Below are positions 34,480-43,488 of a stretch of DNA of 64,000 nt, one piece after another. The notes beneath the pieces were generated by a model. It saw only the letters and a list, made by a program, of their open reading frames with translations, made no database searches and had not been told where the DNA came from. A program made the position numbers and the translations under genes. Every line of letters begins with the position of its first letter. The first letter of the stretch is position 1. Source of the DNA: Candidatus Vecturithrix granuli (lineage in GTDB: Bacteria; Moduliflexota; Moduliflexia; Moduliflexales; Moduliflexaceae); NCBI GenBank assembly GCA_000739535.1, contig DF820472.1, positions 227,588 through 291,587 of the forward strand, in the 5' to 3' direction.

Positions 34480-36240
34480 GTGGACATTCCTCGAAGTGAA
34501 CATCCCAGGCCGGATTTTTACCGGCCCCAGTGGCAGAATTTGAATGGCGTATGGGAATTTGAATTTCACGGCACATATCCGTTAGGCGAGCTTGATGTCA
34601 AACGACATCCGAAATTTTCCCGGGAAATCATCGTGCCGTTCCCCTATCAGAGTACATTGTCTGGCATCGGAAATCCGGGAATTTTTCCCTGCATCTGGTA
34701 TCGCAGATATTTTGATCTTCCTGAAACCTGGGAACAGCAGCGCGTGATCTTGCACTTTGGCGCAGTGGATTACCAGGCATGGGTCTGGCTTAACGGCAGA
34801 CTGCTCGGAACGCATCGCGGCGGTCATGTGCCTTTTTCTTTTGATACTACTGATTTTCTGAAACCAAAGACGAATGAATTGGTAGTCAAAGTGTTTGACC
34901 CGCTGGATATCGATCAACCGCGTGGCAAACAATCCTGGGGCGATCCGACTGTGTGCTGGTACACCCAGACCACCGGCATCTGGCAGACGGTCTGGCTGGA
35001 AGCCGTGCCGGAAAATTATCTGCAATCCTGCCGCATTCTGTCTGATTTGGACGATGGGAGCGTCACGATTTTCGTTCGCCCCACCGCGCCCTGCCCGCAT
35101 CTGACAATTCAGGCCGAAGCTTTGTATGAAGGCAAATCTATCGGCACAATCCGACGCCAGGCTACGTATCCGCTGACGCAATTGCGAATCACATTGGAAG
35201 ACGTATTCCCCTGGACTCCGGAAACGCCGAATTTGTATGATCTAAAACTTTCGCTGTGTGAAGGCGATACGGTCGTTGACAGCGTCACTACCTATTTCGG
35301 TATGCGCAAAGTCAGCCTGTCGAGGGCAAGCGTACTCCTCAATAACACGCCCTATTACCAACGGCTGGTGTTAGATCAGGGGTTCTGGCCTGATGGACTC
35401 TATACGGCCCCGACGGATGAGGTGTTAAAAGCTGACATTGAATGGGCCAAAAAGATGGGCTTTAACGGCTGCCGTAAGCATCAAAAAGTCGAAGACCCGC
35501 GCTTCCTGTATTGGGCTGACAAACTTGGCTTTCTGGTCTGGGGCGAATTTCCGGCCAATTACGAACACTCGCTCAACGGTGAAGCCAAATTGCTACCCGA
35601 ATGGCAGGCGGCCATGGAACGCGACATCAATCATGCCTGCATTATCGCCTGGACGCCCTTTAACGAATCCTGGGGATTGAAAGAGGTGCGCCAAAATCCT
35701 GACACTCAACGCTGGCTCAAAGATGTGGTGCAGATGACCAGATTGATTGACCCGACCCGTCTGGTGATTGACAACGATGGATGGGAACATGTTGAGTCGG
35801 ATATTTACGGCTATCACGACTATACGCCGGGCGAAGCGATTGTCAAAAACTGCCGGGATTTATTGGCGCGCGCCAGACAGGAACCGGACGCCGGGCAAGC
35901 AAAACCCAACAGCGGGCGGGAAATGATGGCGGAGGGCGTGAAAATGCCCAACATGCCCATCATGAACACCGAATTTGGCGGCATCGGCTTTGTCGCTGGT
36001 GAAACCCACACCGATGCCTGGGGGTATGCGAATCTTCCCGAAACAACAAAAGCCTTTCAACAACGTTATGAAGCCACTTTTGACGCGATCTTCCGCCTTT
36101 CTGAACTCTGCGGCTACGTTTATACCCAATTGACCGATGTGGAACAAGAGATCAACGGCTTACTGACGGCAGAACGAGAACCCAAATTTGACGTGGACTG
36201 GCTCAAGCGCGTGAACGAGGGATATCCTCAAAAAAGATGA
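34480..36240 (+). CDS. Glycoside hydrolase family 2 (beta-galactosidase/beta-glucuronidase-like)
   Basis: A 586-residue GH2 enzyme without signal peptide, so cytoplasmic. Sugar-binding jelly roll (about 1-170), immunoglobulin-like middle domain (about 170-275) and TIM barrel (to the end). The acid/base Glu is about 396 in AWTPFNESWG and the nucleophile Glu about 498 in MNTEFGGIG. It starts with GTG at 34480 after an AAGGAGG site, 14 bases after the second permease. It probably splits the imported glycoside; the linkage is unknown. Confidence 0.92.
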   Translation: MDIPRSEHPRPDFYRPQWQNLNGVWEFEFHGTYPLGELDVKRHPKFSREIIVPFPYQSTLSGIGNPGIFPCIWYRRYFDLPETWEQQRVILHFGAVDYQAWVWLNGRLLGTHRGGHVPFSFDTTDFLKPKTNELVVKVFDPLDIDQPRGKQSWGDPTVCWYTQTTGIWQTVWLEAVPENYLQSCRILSDLDDGSVTIFVRPTAPCPHLTIQAEALYEGKSIGTIRRQATYPLTQLRITLEDVFPWTPETPNLYDLKLSLCEGDTVVDSVTTYFGMRKVSLSRASVLLNNTPYYQRLVLDQGFWPDGLYTAPTDEVLKADIEWAKKMGFNGCRKHQKVEDPRFLYWADKLGFLVWGEFPANYEHSLNGEAKLLPEWQAAMERDINHACIIAWTPFNESWGLKEVRQNPDTQRWLKDVVQMTRLIDPTRLVIDNDGWEHVESDIYGYHDYTPGEAIVKNCRDLLARARQEPDAGQAKPNSGREMMAEGVKMPNMPIMNTEFGGIGFVAGETHTDAWGYANLPETTKAFQQRYEATFDAIFRLSELCGYVYTQLTDVEQEINGLLTAEREPKFDVDWLKRVNEGYPQKR

Positions 36241-36246
36241 TATTCC

Positions 36247-36296
36247 GGAGTGTAAGAGTTGCTGCTTTCGCGGCAAAATAGAAGCTCTTGCACTCC
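36247..36296. repeat. Hairpin after the glycoside hydrolase gene
   Basis: GGAGTGTAAGAG (36247-36258) and CTCTTGCACTCC (36285-36296) pair with one mismatch, seven bases after the stop codon. It may act as a terminator and shares the GGAGTG/CACTCC ends of the repeats at 9619 and 10874. No gene lies between here and 36477. Confidence 0.7.
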
Positions 36297-36476
36297 ATGC
36301 TTCTTACGCTCCGTTGAAATTATCGAACCACAACATCCTCGTTATTTCATTTCGGAACTTGACAAAATTCCTATCGGATTCATCATAATATTCAGCGCAG
36401 AAAAAAATTTTAGACCTTATTTCTATGTCCAGGAAGGCGATAGTTGAAATAATCGCAGGGAAATAACCTGAACACA

Positions 36477-36980
36477 ATGATAGAGCTAAAACAGAGAGTA
36501 CACCAATTTTTCTTTCCATCATTGACGCCCAGATTTTTGTTACGTCTCGTGCTGATCGCGGTGGGAGCTTATCTGTTTTTTGAGCAGGTGTGCATTCCTT
36601 TTCGGATTCATGGTCGCAGTATGGAACCAACCTATCAAGATGGAGGATTCAATTTTTGCTGGACCCCATCGTATTGGTTTGCACATCCTCAACTCTCTGA
36701 TGTGGTGCTCATCCGTTTTGCCGGACAACAGGTGATGCTGCTCAAACGAGTCGTCGCCTTAGAAGGAGAGACGGTGGAATTTCAAGAGGGACGGTTGTTT
36801 GTTAATGGCAAAGAACGCGACGAACCCTACTTGAAGTATCCATGCGATTGGAATCTTCCGCCTCGAAGGGTCGAACAGGGAAAGGTTTATGTGGTCGGAG
36901 ATAACCGGAATCAACCAAGCGAGGCTCACCAATTCGGTCAGACGCTCATCACGCGTATTCGAGGGAAACCCTTATGGTAA
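36477..36980 (+). CDS. lepB: Signal peptidase I
   Basis: A 167-residue type I signal peptidase. One transmembrane anchor (about 21-40) is followed by the catalytic Ser48 in HGRSMEPT, the catalytic Lys90 in MLLKRVVALEGE, and the box VYVVGDNR. It is a short form, as in Gram-positive and some delta-proteobacterial enzymes. It cleaves signal peptides at the outer face of the inner membrane. It overlaps the next gene by seven bases. Confidence 0.92.
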   Translation: MIELKQRVHQFFFPSLTPRFLLRLVLIAVGAYLFFEQVCIPFRIHGRSMEPTYQDGGFNFCWTPSYWFAHPQLSDVVLIRFAGQQVMLLKRVVALEGETVEFQEGRLFVNGKERDEPYLKYPCDWNLPPRRVEQGKVYVVGDNRNQPSEAHQFGQTLITRIRGKPLW

Positions 36981-37480
36981 AGCACAAGAAGTATGTGATC
37001 TTCATCATTTTCCTGGCAACAGGCATCGGCATCGCCGCCATCCTTTACGCATTCACCAATCAAACCTATCAGGTGAAACAACGTTTTGCCTCTGTCGCTA
37101 AATGGGTAGCAAAAGATGGTGACGAGCCGAATTTGGCGGCTGCGCGGAAGATACAGCAGTTTATGTCTGTGTTAGCAGAAACATGCCGGGTGAAAGATCC
37201 TAGCTCTGGCGTTTTTCGAGAGATTTCAGGTAGAGAAACTGCTCAAAAAGCCGTGCTCGCTCGCAACGAATACCGTAGCATTTCCCTGAAATTTCATGAT
37301 TTGGAGATCGCCTTTCCGGAAAAAAACATGGCAAAGGCGATTACCACTGCTCGTATAGCCGGAACTTCAGGAGGAGGAGAACTATACACTGCAACCTATG
37401 AACTCGAATGTACACTGCACAAGACCGACGAAGGCTGGGTTTTTCACACGATTGAAATCGTTGAGCTATTGGAAAAATAA
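36974..37480 (+). CDS. Hypothetical membrane-anchored protein (SnoaL/NTF2-like possible)
   Basis: A 168-residue protein with one N-terminal membrane helix (about 7-26) and a periplasmic domain of about 140 residues. The alpha-then-beta pattern (helices in 35-75, strands such as AITTARIAGTSGGGELYTATYELECTLHKTDEGWVFHTIEIVEL at the end) suggests an NTF2-like cone fold, but no family is recognised with certainty. It overlaps the signal peptidase gene by seven bases, so the two are co-expressed. Confidence 0.7.
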   Translation: MVKHKKYVIFIIFLATGIGIAAILYAFTNQTYQVKQRFASVAKWVAKDGDEPNLAAARKIQQFMSVLAETCRVKDPSSGVFREISGRETAQKAVLARNEYRSISLKFHDLEIAFPEKNMAKAITTARIAGTSGGGELYTATYELECTLHKTDEGWVFHTIEIVELLEK

Positions 37481-37536
37481 GCCATTTAGAGTGAACATAA
37501 AGATGTAACTTCTTGATTCCACAGGGGGAAGAGCGT

Positions 37537-38913
37537 ATGTTGGTACAATATCGAATTGAAAAAGATTCTATGGGTGAAATTCAGGTGCCTGCGGAACGAT
37601 TGTGGGGCGCGCAAACGCAGCGCAGTCTTCAAAATTTTCAGATTGGCGTCGAACAGATGCCCAAAGAAATGATTGTCGCTTTTGCCATTTTAAAAAAGGC
37701 CGCAGCCCTTGTCAATCACGCCCTGAAAAAATTGGACGCCAAACGCACCGATGCGATTGTCACAGTTTGTGATGAAATTTTAGAGGGCATACATGCGGAA
37801 GAATTTCCGCTTGTGGTCTGGCAAACCGGCAGCGGCACGCAGACGAACATGAACCTGAATGAAGTGATTGCGAACCGGGCCATGCAATTGATTGATGATC
37901 CTGTGCACCCAAACGATCATGTGAATATGTCGCAAAGTTCAAATGATACCTTTCCGACTGCCATGCACATTGCCGCCGTCATCCAGATCGAAGATACGCT
38001 GCTGCCCGCGCTGAAAACGCTTATAGAAGCCTTGCAAATGAAAGTTGATGCCTTTCGCACGATTATCAAGATTGGACGAACCCATTTGCAAGATGCCACA
38101 CCACTCACGCTTGGACAGGAATTCAGCGCATACAGCGCCATGCTGGAAACCAACGAACGCCAGATCAAACAGGCGTTAGAACATGTGCGCGCTCTGGCAA
38201 TCGGCGGAACCGCAGTCGGCACCGGCTTGAACTCGCCGCTCGGTTTCGCAGAGCGAGTGGCCGCCAAAGTGTCTGACCTGACGGGCAAACACTTTTTGTC
38301 CGCGCCGAACAAATTCCAGAGTTTGACCTCACATGATGCACTGGTCGGATTGAGCGGCGCGCTGAAAGCTCTGGCCGCCAACCTGATGAAAATTGCCAAT
38401 GACATTCGCTGGCTGGCCTCGGGGCCGCGTTGTGGGATTGGCGAATTACGCCTGCCTGAGAATGAACCCGGAAGTTCGATTATGCCGGGCAAAGTGAACC
38501 CCACCCAGGCCGAAGCCCTGACCATGGTGGTATGTCAGGTGTTTGGCAACGATGTCACGATTGCCTTTGCGGCCAGTCAGGGAAATTTCGAGTTAAATGT
38601 GTTTAAACCGGTGATTATTTACAATATCCTGCAATCAATCCGTCTGCTCAGCGACACCATGAAGTCTTTTACCACGAATTGCGTGGTGGGGATTGAACCA
38701 AATGAAGAGATCATTGCGAACTATCTGCGGACTTCGCTGATGCTCGTTACTGCGCTGACGCCGCATATCGGCTATGACAAAGCCGCCCAAATTGCAAAAA
38801 ACGCTCATGTTCATGGAACAACATTGAAAGAAGAGGCGATCAGGCTTGGTTATGTCACCGCCGAAGAATTCGACCGCTATGTCCGCCCCGAAACCATGAT
38901 TTCCCCGAAATAA
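37537..38913 (+). CDS. fumC: Fumarate hydratase class II
   Basis: About 458 residues. All class II fumarase marks are present: [28 protein letters not shown] at the start, [56 protein letters not shown] and the signature [15 protein letters not shown]. It interconverts fumarate and malate. The ATG at 37537 follows a GGGGGAAGAG site and gives the usual N-terminus; an earlier in-frame codon at 37513 is less likely. It stands alone. Confidence 0.96.
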   Translation: MLVQYRIEKDSMGEIQVPAERLWGAQTQRSLQNFQIGVEQMPKEMIVAFAILKKAAALVNHALKKLDAKRTDAIVTVCDEILEGIHAEEFPLVVWQTGSGTQTNMNLNEVIANRAMQLIDDPVHPNDHVNMSQSSNDTFPTAMHIAAVIQIEDTLLPALKTLIEALQMKVDAFRTIIKIGRTHLQDATPLTLGQEFSAYSAMLETNERQIKQALEHVRALAIGGTAVGTGLNSPLGFAERVAAKVSDLTGKHFLSAPNKFQSLTSHDALVGLSGALKALAANLMKIANDIRWLASGPRCGIGELRLPENEPGSSIMPGKVNPTQAEALTMVVCQVFGNDVTIAFAASQGNFELNVFKPVIIYNILQSIRLLSDTMKSFTTNCVVGIEPNEEIIANYLRTSLMLVTALTPHIGYDKAAQIAKNAHVHGTTLKEEAIRLGYVTAEEFDRYVRPETMISPK

Positions 38914-38961
38914 TCAACACCTGAAGATGCCAAGAGCCGAGTCACCTCCCGGAGCAACCTC

Positions 38962-39070
38962 AGGGCTGTTAAGTTCTGTGAATATTTGTCATCTCGACTC
39001 CGCTCGATGACGGAACACCGTCCGTCGAGCGAAGTCGAGACGAGATGTTTTGCGAAAACTTAGCAGCCCT
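38962..39070. repeat. Inverted repeat related to the one at 1-138
   Basis: The ends AGGGCTGTTAAGTT and AACTTAGCAGCCCT and the inner CTCGACTCCGCTCGA / TCGAGCGAAGTCGAGA pair. The left arm is nearly the same as the left arm of 1-138 (CAGGGCTGTgAAGTTCTGTG...), but here the arms have diverged. It lies between two convergent genes, fumC and the TPR lipoprotein. Confidence 0.85.
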
Positions 39071-39125
39071 ACGGAGCAACCCGGCTCTTGTCACCTTTAT
39101 AAAACTGACGAAACTTTACAGTATC

Positions 39126-40217
39126 TCAAGGAACAATCACTGTATCCTCTTCTTGAATCATCATCCCCGATGCTAACGACTCGATTTCTGCGATTGAAAA
39201 ACCCTCATGAATCTCAACAATGCGAATTGTTCCAATCAATTTTTCTTCTCGATAGACTTCCAGATTCATCCCTTCACGAATCCCATCGGTTCGAATAAGA
39301 TCTGTAAAGACGGTATTCTCACGGATCAACACAATATACCCTTCAGAATGGACTTCCTGGGTGGGCTGCGCTGGTGAAGACGAAGGTTGCTCGGTCGTTG
39401 GCGTTTCAGTGCGTTGGAGCAGAGGGGCTGCTTGCGGAATATCGGTTACTCCTAGCTTCGCAAGGTATTTACGCGCATCTGAGGCATGTTCATGGTTTGG
39501 ATACTGTTGCACCAGTTGCAATAATGATTGTTTCGCCTCTTCAGGTTGGTCTAAATCAAGGTAGTTTTGCCCCAATAGGTAGAGACCATCACTACTGATG
39601 CGGGATTCCGGAAATTGTTCCAACAAATACCGCAAACGATGATTGGAAGAGGTGTAACGTTCTTCCTTGCGGTAAAACTCCGCCACCAAATATTCATGTA
39701 AAGCCAATTTCTGTTTGACTTTTTGAATCTCTTCATCGGCTTTCTGCACATATTCCTGGTTATCAGGATATTTCTGCTGCACCTCTTGAAGAGTGGTGAA
39801 CGCTTTCTGAAGCATGGTTTGATCGCGATCTGGCCCCAGGGATTGTTTCAAATAACTAGCGCCGAGTTTATACTGAGCAACAGGCGCATAGGGATCGTTG
39901 GGGAAAAATGAAAGAAAACTCTTATACTCAATGGCCGCATCTTCATATTTCTTGAGGGCAAAATAGGATTCCCCGGCGTAAAATCTGGTTATCCCGGCAT
40001 ACGAGCTGCGCAGGAAGTGATCTTTGACATACAGAAAATATTGGAGCGATTTTTTATAATCCCCTTGTTCATAATACTGTTTCCCTTGCTCAAAGATTTC
40101 TGTATCTGTTTGACTATCCATAATATCAACAGTACTTCCGCACCCAACCAATAGGATCAACAAAAGTCCGCACAGTGCGCCTGCGCTTGACATAGGTAAC
40201 ATTTGCTTTTTCATCAT
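39126..40217 (-). CDS. TPR outer-membrane lipoprotein (BamD/YbgF-like) with C-terminal extension
   Basis: About 363 residues. A lipoprotein signal ending LLLILLVGCG places the lipidated Cys near residue 26. Tetratricopeptide repeats follow (about 40-260: EQGKQYYEQGDYKKSLQYFLYV, FYAGESYFALKKYEDAAIEYKSFLSFFPND, LLGQNYLDLDQPEEAKQSLLQLVQQYPNHEHA), as in BamD and the Tol-Pal helper CpoB. After a Pro/Thr/Ser linker comes a beta-rich domain of about 75 residues (GYIVLIRENTVFTDL...) of the type found in envelope proteins, so it is not a plain BamD. It is the last gene of a minus-strand trio with the PEGA and coiled-coil proteins. Confidence 0.82.
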   Translation of the reverse strand: MMKKQMLPMSSAGALCGLLLILLVGCGSTVDIMDSQTDTEIFEQGKQYYEQGDYKKSLQYFLYVKDHFLRSSYAGITRFYAGESYFALKKYEDAAIEYKSFLSFFPNDPYAPVAQYKLGASYLKQSLGPDRDQTMLQKAFTTLQEVQQKYPDNQEYVQKADEEIQKVKQKLALHEYLVAEFYRKEERYTSSNHRLRYLLEQFPESRISSDGLYLLGQNYLDLDQPEEAKQSLLQLVQQYPNHEHASDARKYLAKLGVTDIPQAAPLLQRTETPTTEQPSSSPAQPTQEVHSEGYIVLIRENTVFTDLIRTDGIREGMNLEVYREEKLIGTIRIVEIHEGFSIAEIESLASGMMIQEEDTVIVP

Positions 40218-40301
40218 TTTTGCAATCACAAAAGAAAACGGCACAGCCACAACGTCTCTTGTGCGTGGGAACTGCGCCAAAACTCTGTGCTCTCTCAATA
40301 G

Positions 40302-41504
40302 TTATCTGTTGCTACTCTGCTCTTCTTTTTCCAGGACAGGCTTTAACTGAATGAAAGCCCCCTCTTTAATAGTAATCTCGTCAACATAGTTCTTGTACCC
40401 TGGTTTGGTAATCCGAACCGTGTAAATTCCAGGGAGTTTATTCATGGTAATCGGGGTAAACCCAATATTCTCACTATCAACCCACACCATGGCATGTGGA
40501 GGATCAGAATCAATACGAAATTCTCCAACGGCAGGATCTAAATCCCGGTGAATGTTTTTGGTGATATTATCTTCGATCACAATTTCTTCACTGATCTCAC
40601 GATAATTCTTTTTGGCAATCGTAATGCGATACACATCGGGTTTCTTTTCGATGCGTAACGGCGATTCGCCCTGATAGGCGTCATTAATGTGAACTTCTGC
40701 CCCGGGCGGATTGGTGGTAATCTTCAAAGCTCCGACGCGTTCCGCTAAATCAACCTGAACTTCTAACGTTTCATCAGGAGCAATATTGACTTCAATCACT
40801 TTATCACGAAACTCTTTTTTCTTTAAGGTAATCACATATTTTCCAACCGGTTTATCCTGGGTCAGCGGGGTCGTTCCAATCAGATCGTTCCCAATATACG
40901 CCTTTGCCCCGGGCGGATTCGATTCAAGCACAATACGTCCAACCTGCCTGACCAAATCAGCTTCAACGGTTCGCGTTTTTCCCTGTTCAACAATAACCTC
41001 CTCTTCATAAAAGTAATAGGCATCTTTTTCAACTCTGACAAAATACTTACCCTGTGCGATTTTGAGCTCCAGGGGAGTTAGTTGTCCCTGGCGTTTTCCG
41101 TCAATATAAATAACGGCATTGGTGGGAGAGCTGGTAATATGTAAGGTGCCATAATCTTTTGAAAGGGTTGCCCGAACAACAGCAGCCTGATTTTTTTCAA
41201 TAGTAATCCGCCGCGCAAAGGTTTGATACCCCGAGAGAACCACTTTCACGTTATAGGCGCCGTCTTCCATTTCTTTTTTCAGCGGCGTTTGGCCAATAAA
41301 ATGATTATCAATGTAAACTGCTGCACCAACAGGGGTTGACTCGACCTCAAGACTCCCTTCGTTATTAAACACGTCAAAGAGCGATTTGACAAACTCCCAA
41401 AGCGATGTATTAACATAAGAAGCAGGGACAAAGTGCGCGATAATAGCTCCGATACAGATTATGACAAAAATAATAGAGGCGAAAGAGAGCAATTGCTTCA
41501 TCAT
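40302..41504 (-). CDS. Membrane-anchored protein with five PEGA repeats
   Basis: A 400-residue protein. An N-terminal membrane anchor (about 5-27) is followed by five PEGA units of about 68-70 residues starting near residues 51, 119, 190, 259 and 328 (GSLEVESTPVGAAVYID, GTLHITSSPTNAVIYID, GRIVLESNPPGAKAYIG, GALKITTNPPGAEVHIN, GEFRIDSDPPHAMVWVD). PEGA domains are surface or periplasmic beta-sandwich modules, often with a scaffold role. The gene lies between the TPR lipoprotein and a coiled-coil membrane protein and is probably in one operon with them. Confidence 0.87.
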   Translation of the reverse strand: MMKQLLSFASIIFVIICIGAIIAHFVPASYVNTSLWEFVKSLFDVFNNEGSLEVESTPVGAAVYIDNHFIGQTPLKKEMEDGAYNVKVVLSGYQTFARRITIEKNQAAVVRATLSKDYGTLHITSSPTNAVIYIDGKRQGQLTPLELKIAQGKYFVRVEKDAYYFYEEEVIVEQGKTRTVEADLVRQVGRIVLESNPPGAKAYIGNDLIGTTPLTQDKPVGKYVITLKKKEFRDKVIEVNIAPDETLEVQVDLAERVGALKITTNPPGAEVHINDAYQGESPLRIEKKPDVYRITIAKKNYREISEEIVIEDNITKNIHRDLDPAVGEFRIDSDPPHAMVWVDSENIGFTPITMNKLPGIYTVRITKPGYKNYVDEITIKEGAFIQLKPVLEKEEQSSNR

Positions 41505-41526
41505 AATATTTCTATACCTGATATTT

Positions 41527-42360
41527 CTATACCTGCTGATAGGTTATTCGATCGAGCGTTTCTACCGTATCATCAATTGCTTCACTTAAATTCATCACCG
41601 TTTGAAATACGCTGCTCAAATCATCGGTGCCCTCATGAATTTCGGAAAAACTCAAGCGGATGATTGAGAGATGCACCTCCCGGAGTGAGGTGATAATATT
41701 TGTCAGCTTGGATTGGACATACTCTCTGCCTCGTAAAATTTCCTCCTGACTTTTTAATTGTTTGACGAGAGAATCGCGGGTCCGAATCCATTCCGATTTA
41801 ATAAAATCATCAGCAAGATCATGTTCAATTTTTTGCTGGTAGTGTTCAAGCACCATCCTTGTACGGTCGATATCATCATGGCATCGCAAGCCATTATCAA
41901 TCAATTGGGCTTTTCGGGTCAGATAGATAATCTTCTCAACTAAGCTTTGAATCGCAGGAAGAACATCTCCAAACGACTCAGCAAACGCCTCACTACGTTC
42001 ACGGATAGCTGTTTTAATCTCTCGATAAATATCGATCGCTTGCGAGAGTAAGTGTAGATAGTGCTGCCCGAGTTGCGGTTTCATCTCTGTGAAGGTTTCT
42101 TCGATTTCATCGTAACTGGAATCGAGCAATCTGGTCGTCCGCTTCACGACGTATGTTTGGACACGTTCATCGCTCAATACCAACCCAATCGTAAAAAATA
42201 CCCCCAGGATCAAAAACCACACTTGCTGCACAAAAATACTGGTAATGAGCGCGGCGCAAAATACGATTCCTGCCCATTTCAAGCCTAAAAACAAATCAAG
42301 AAAGGTCTTTGCACCTGGTTGATTCGTGACTTCCTGTAATTCAAATTGTTCCGTATTCAT
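41527..42360 (-). CDS. Hypothetical membrane protein with long coiled-coil domain
   Basis: About 277 residues. Two adjacent membrane helices (about 19-55: FLDLFLGLKWAGIVFCAALITSIFV and VWFLILGVFFTIGLVL) are followed by about 220 residues of helical, coiled-coil-prone cytoplasmic or periplasmic sequence. No family is recognised. It is the first gene of the minus-strand trio and has its own promoter (42368-42396). A part in envelope organisation is only a guess from the neighbours. Confidence 0.72.
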   Translation of the reverse strand: MNTEQFELQEVTNQPGAKTFLDLFLGLKWAGIVFCAALITSIFVQQVWFLILGVFFTIGLVLSDERVQTYVVKRTTRLLDSSYDEIEETFTEMKPQLGQHYLHLLSQAIDIYREIKTAIRERSEAFAESFGDVLPAIQSLVEKIIYLTRKAQLIDNGLRCHDDIDRTRMVLEHYQQKIEHDLADDFIKSEWIRTRDSLVKQLKSQEEILRGREYVQSKLTNIITSLREVHLSIIRLSFSEIHEGTDDLSSVFQTVMNLSEAIDDTVETLDRITYQQV

Positions 42361-42367
42361 GATGCTT

Positions 42368-42396
42368 AAATAACCATTATTAAAGACATTTGTCAA
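42368..42396 (-). promoter_or_regulatory. Sigma-70-type promoter of the minus-strand trio
   Basis: On the minus strand TTGACA (42391-42396) is followed after 17 bases by TTATTT (42368-42373). It reads toward the coiled-coil membrane protein. The 5' leader would be only a few bases long, so the true start of transcription or translation may differ slightly. Confidence 0.5.
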
Positions 42397-42472
42397 GAAA
42401 AAACACACCTTTTTAATTTTCTGCTCATAAGGAAAGGTCGTGAAAAGATCATAAGTTCAGAAAGGAAATGTA

Positions 42473-42502
42473 TTGACAATAAAGGGGCAGAGAAGGTATA
42501 AA
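42473..42502 (+). promoter_or_regulatory. Strong sigma-70-type promoter
   Basis: TTGACA (42473-42478) and TATAAA (42497-42502) are separated by 18 bases and read toward 42705. The predicted leader of about 195 bases contains the 64-base perfect hairpin at 42546-42609. Confidence 0.65.
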
Positions 42503-42545
42503 GTAGTCAGAAATCTTAGTGGGCACCTTGCAAGTAAGTGACTAT

Positions 42546-42609
42546 AAGTTTTCGGTAGTTAAAAACCAGGTTTCTTGGAAGAAACCTGGTTTTTAACTAC
42601 CGAAAACTT
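42546..42609. repeat. Perfect 31-bp hairpin in a 5' leader
   Basis: Bases 42546-42576 and 42579-42609 are exact inverted copies with a loop of two bases. The central AACCAGGTTTCTT word resembles the hairpin at 51587 (AACCGGGTTTCTT) and a half copy at 43410. It lies between promoter and gene, so it would be transcribed as a very stable stem. Confidence 0.92.
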
Positions 42610-42704
42610 TGAACCAGTACTTATCGCGGGTGAATGATTGCTATTCAGTGTTTCAATAAGCGAAATGGAAATTTCGCGCGACATTTTCACAGGAGAGATG
42701 TACG

Positions 42705-43373
42705 ATGAAATTTTTAGAGAAAGTGACCGAAGGAGCCGGAATCGCCTTGAATTATATGGCCGGGGTTGCATCGCTGTGGTTTGGCGCCGTCTGTACGCTC
42801 ATTGCATTTGTGATTTGGTCTGTGGCCGGGGTCGGACTCCCTTCTATCTTCTTTTTTGCGATTTTTGGAATAGCGCCTCTGGGCGGGGGAGTCTGGCTGG
42901 TACAGCGCGGAAGAATTCAGCGACAGTTGTTGAAGGTCAAACTTCAAAAAGAGATGGTCAGAAAACTGGCCTTCAGACATCAGGGACGACTGAAACCGGC
43001 AGATTTAGCCCGCGAACAGGATTGGACCGAGGAACGTGCCCTTGAGACGTTAAAGAATCTGGCCGCAGAAGACCCGGAACGCATTGAACTCCAACTCAAT
43101 TATGATTCAGGAGACATTTATTTCGAATTTTCTGATATTATCCGGGCCATTGAACAACGAGAGGCATATCAGGCGCTTCCCATCTCGGAAACTTTAGAAC
43201 GAAAAGCGATTGATATTGCACTTACCTTAGGCAAAACCATTGATACCTTTCAGGAATATCTCGCCTACACCAGACAAACCGCTTCTCAGCGTCAAACGCA
43301 GAAGAAGGAGGAACTCTATCGGACAAAAATCGAACGGTTTCTACGGGAAGTTGATGAACTCAAACAGCAGTAA
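42705..43373 (+). CDS. Hypothetical membrane protein with helical C-terminal domain
   Basis: A 222-residue protein. Two membrane helices (about 18-42 and 45-68) are followed by a charged helical region including a winged-helix-like stretch (RKLAFRHQGRLKPADLAREQDWTEERALETLKNLAAEDPERIELQLNYDSGDIYFEFS). No family is recognised. The promoter at 42473 drives it, and CAGGAGAGATG provides the ribosome-binding site, which comes with a repeat segment related to 8613-8650. Confidence 0.7.
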   Translation: MKFLEKVTEGAGIALNYMAGVASLWFGAVCTLIAFVIWSVAGVGLPSIFFFAIFGIAPLGGGVWLVQRGRIQRQLLKVKLQKEMVRKLAFRHQGRLKPADLAREQDWTEERALETLKNLAAEDPERIELQLNYDSGDIYFEFSDIIRAIEQREAYQALPISETLERKAIDIALTLGKTIDTFQEYLAYTRQTASQRQTQKKEELYRTKIERFLREVDELKQQ

Positions 43374-43488
43374 CAAGGGTGTTTCCCTAATTTTCTTGAC
43401 AAAACTGTGAAGAAAAACCAGGTTTTCTGAGAAATATCTGTTGCCAATAGAAATCAATGAAAACTTCATTTACATGGGAGAAGAGGAT

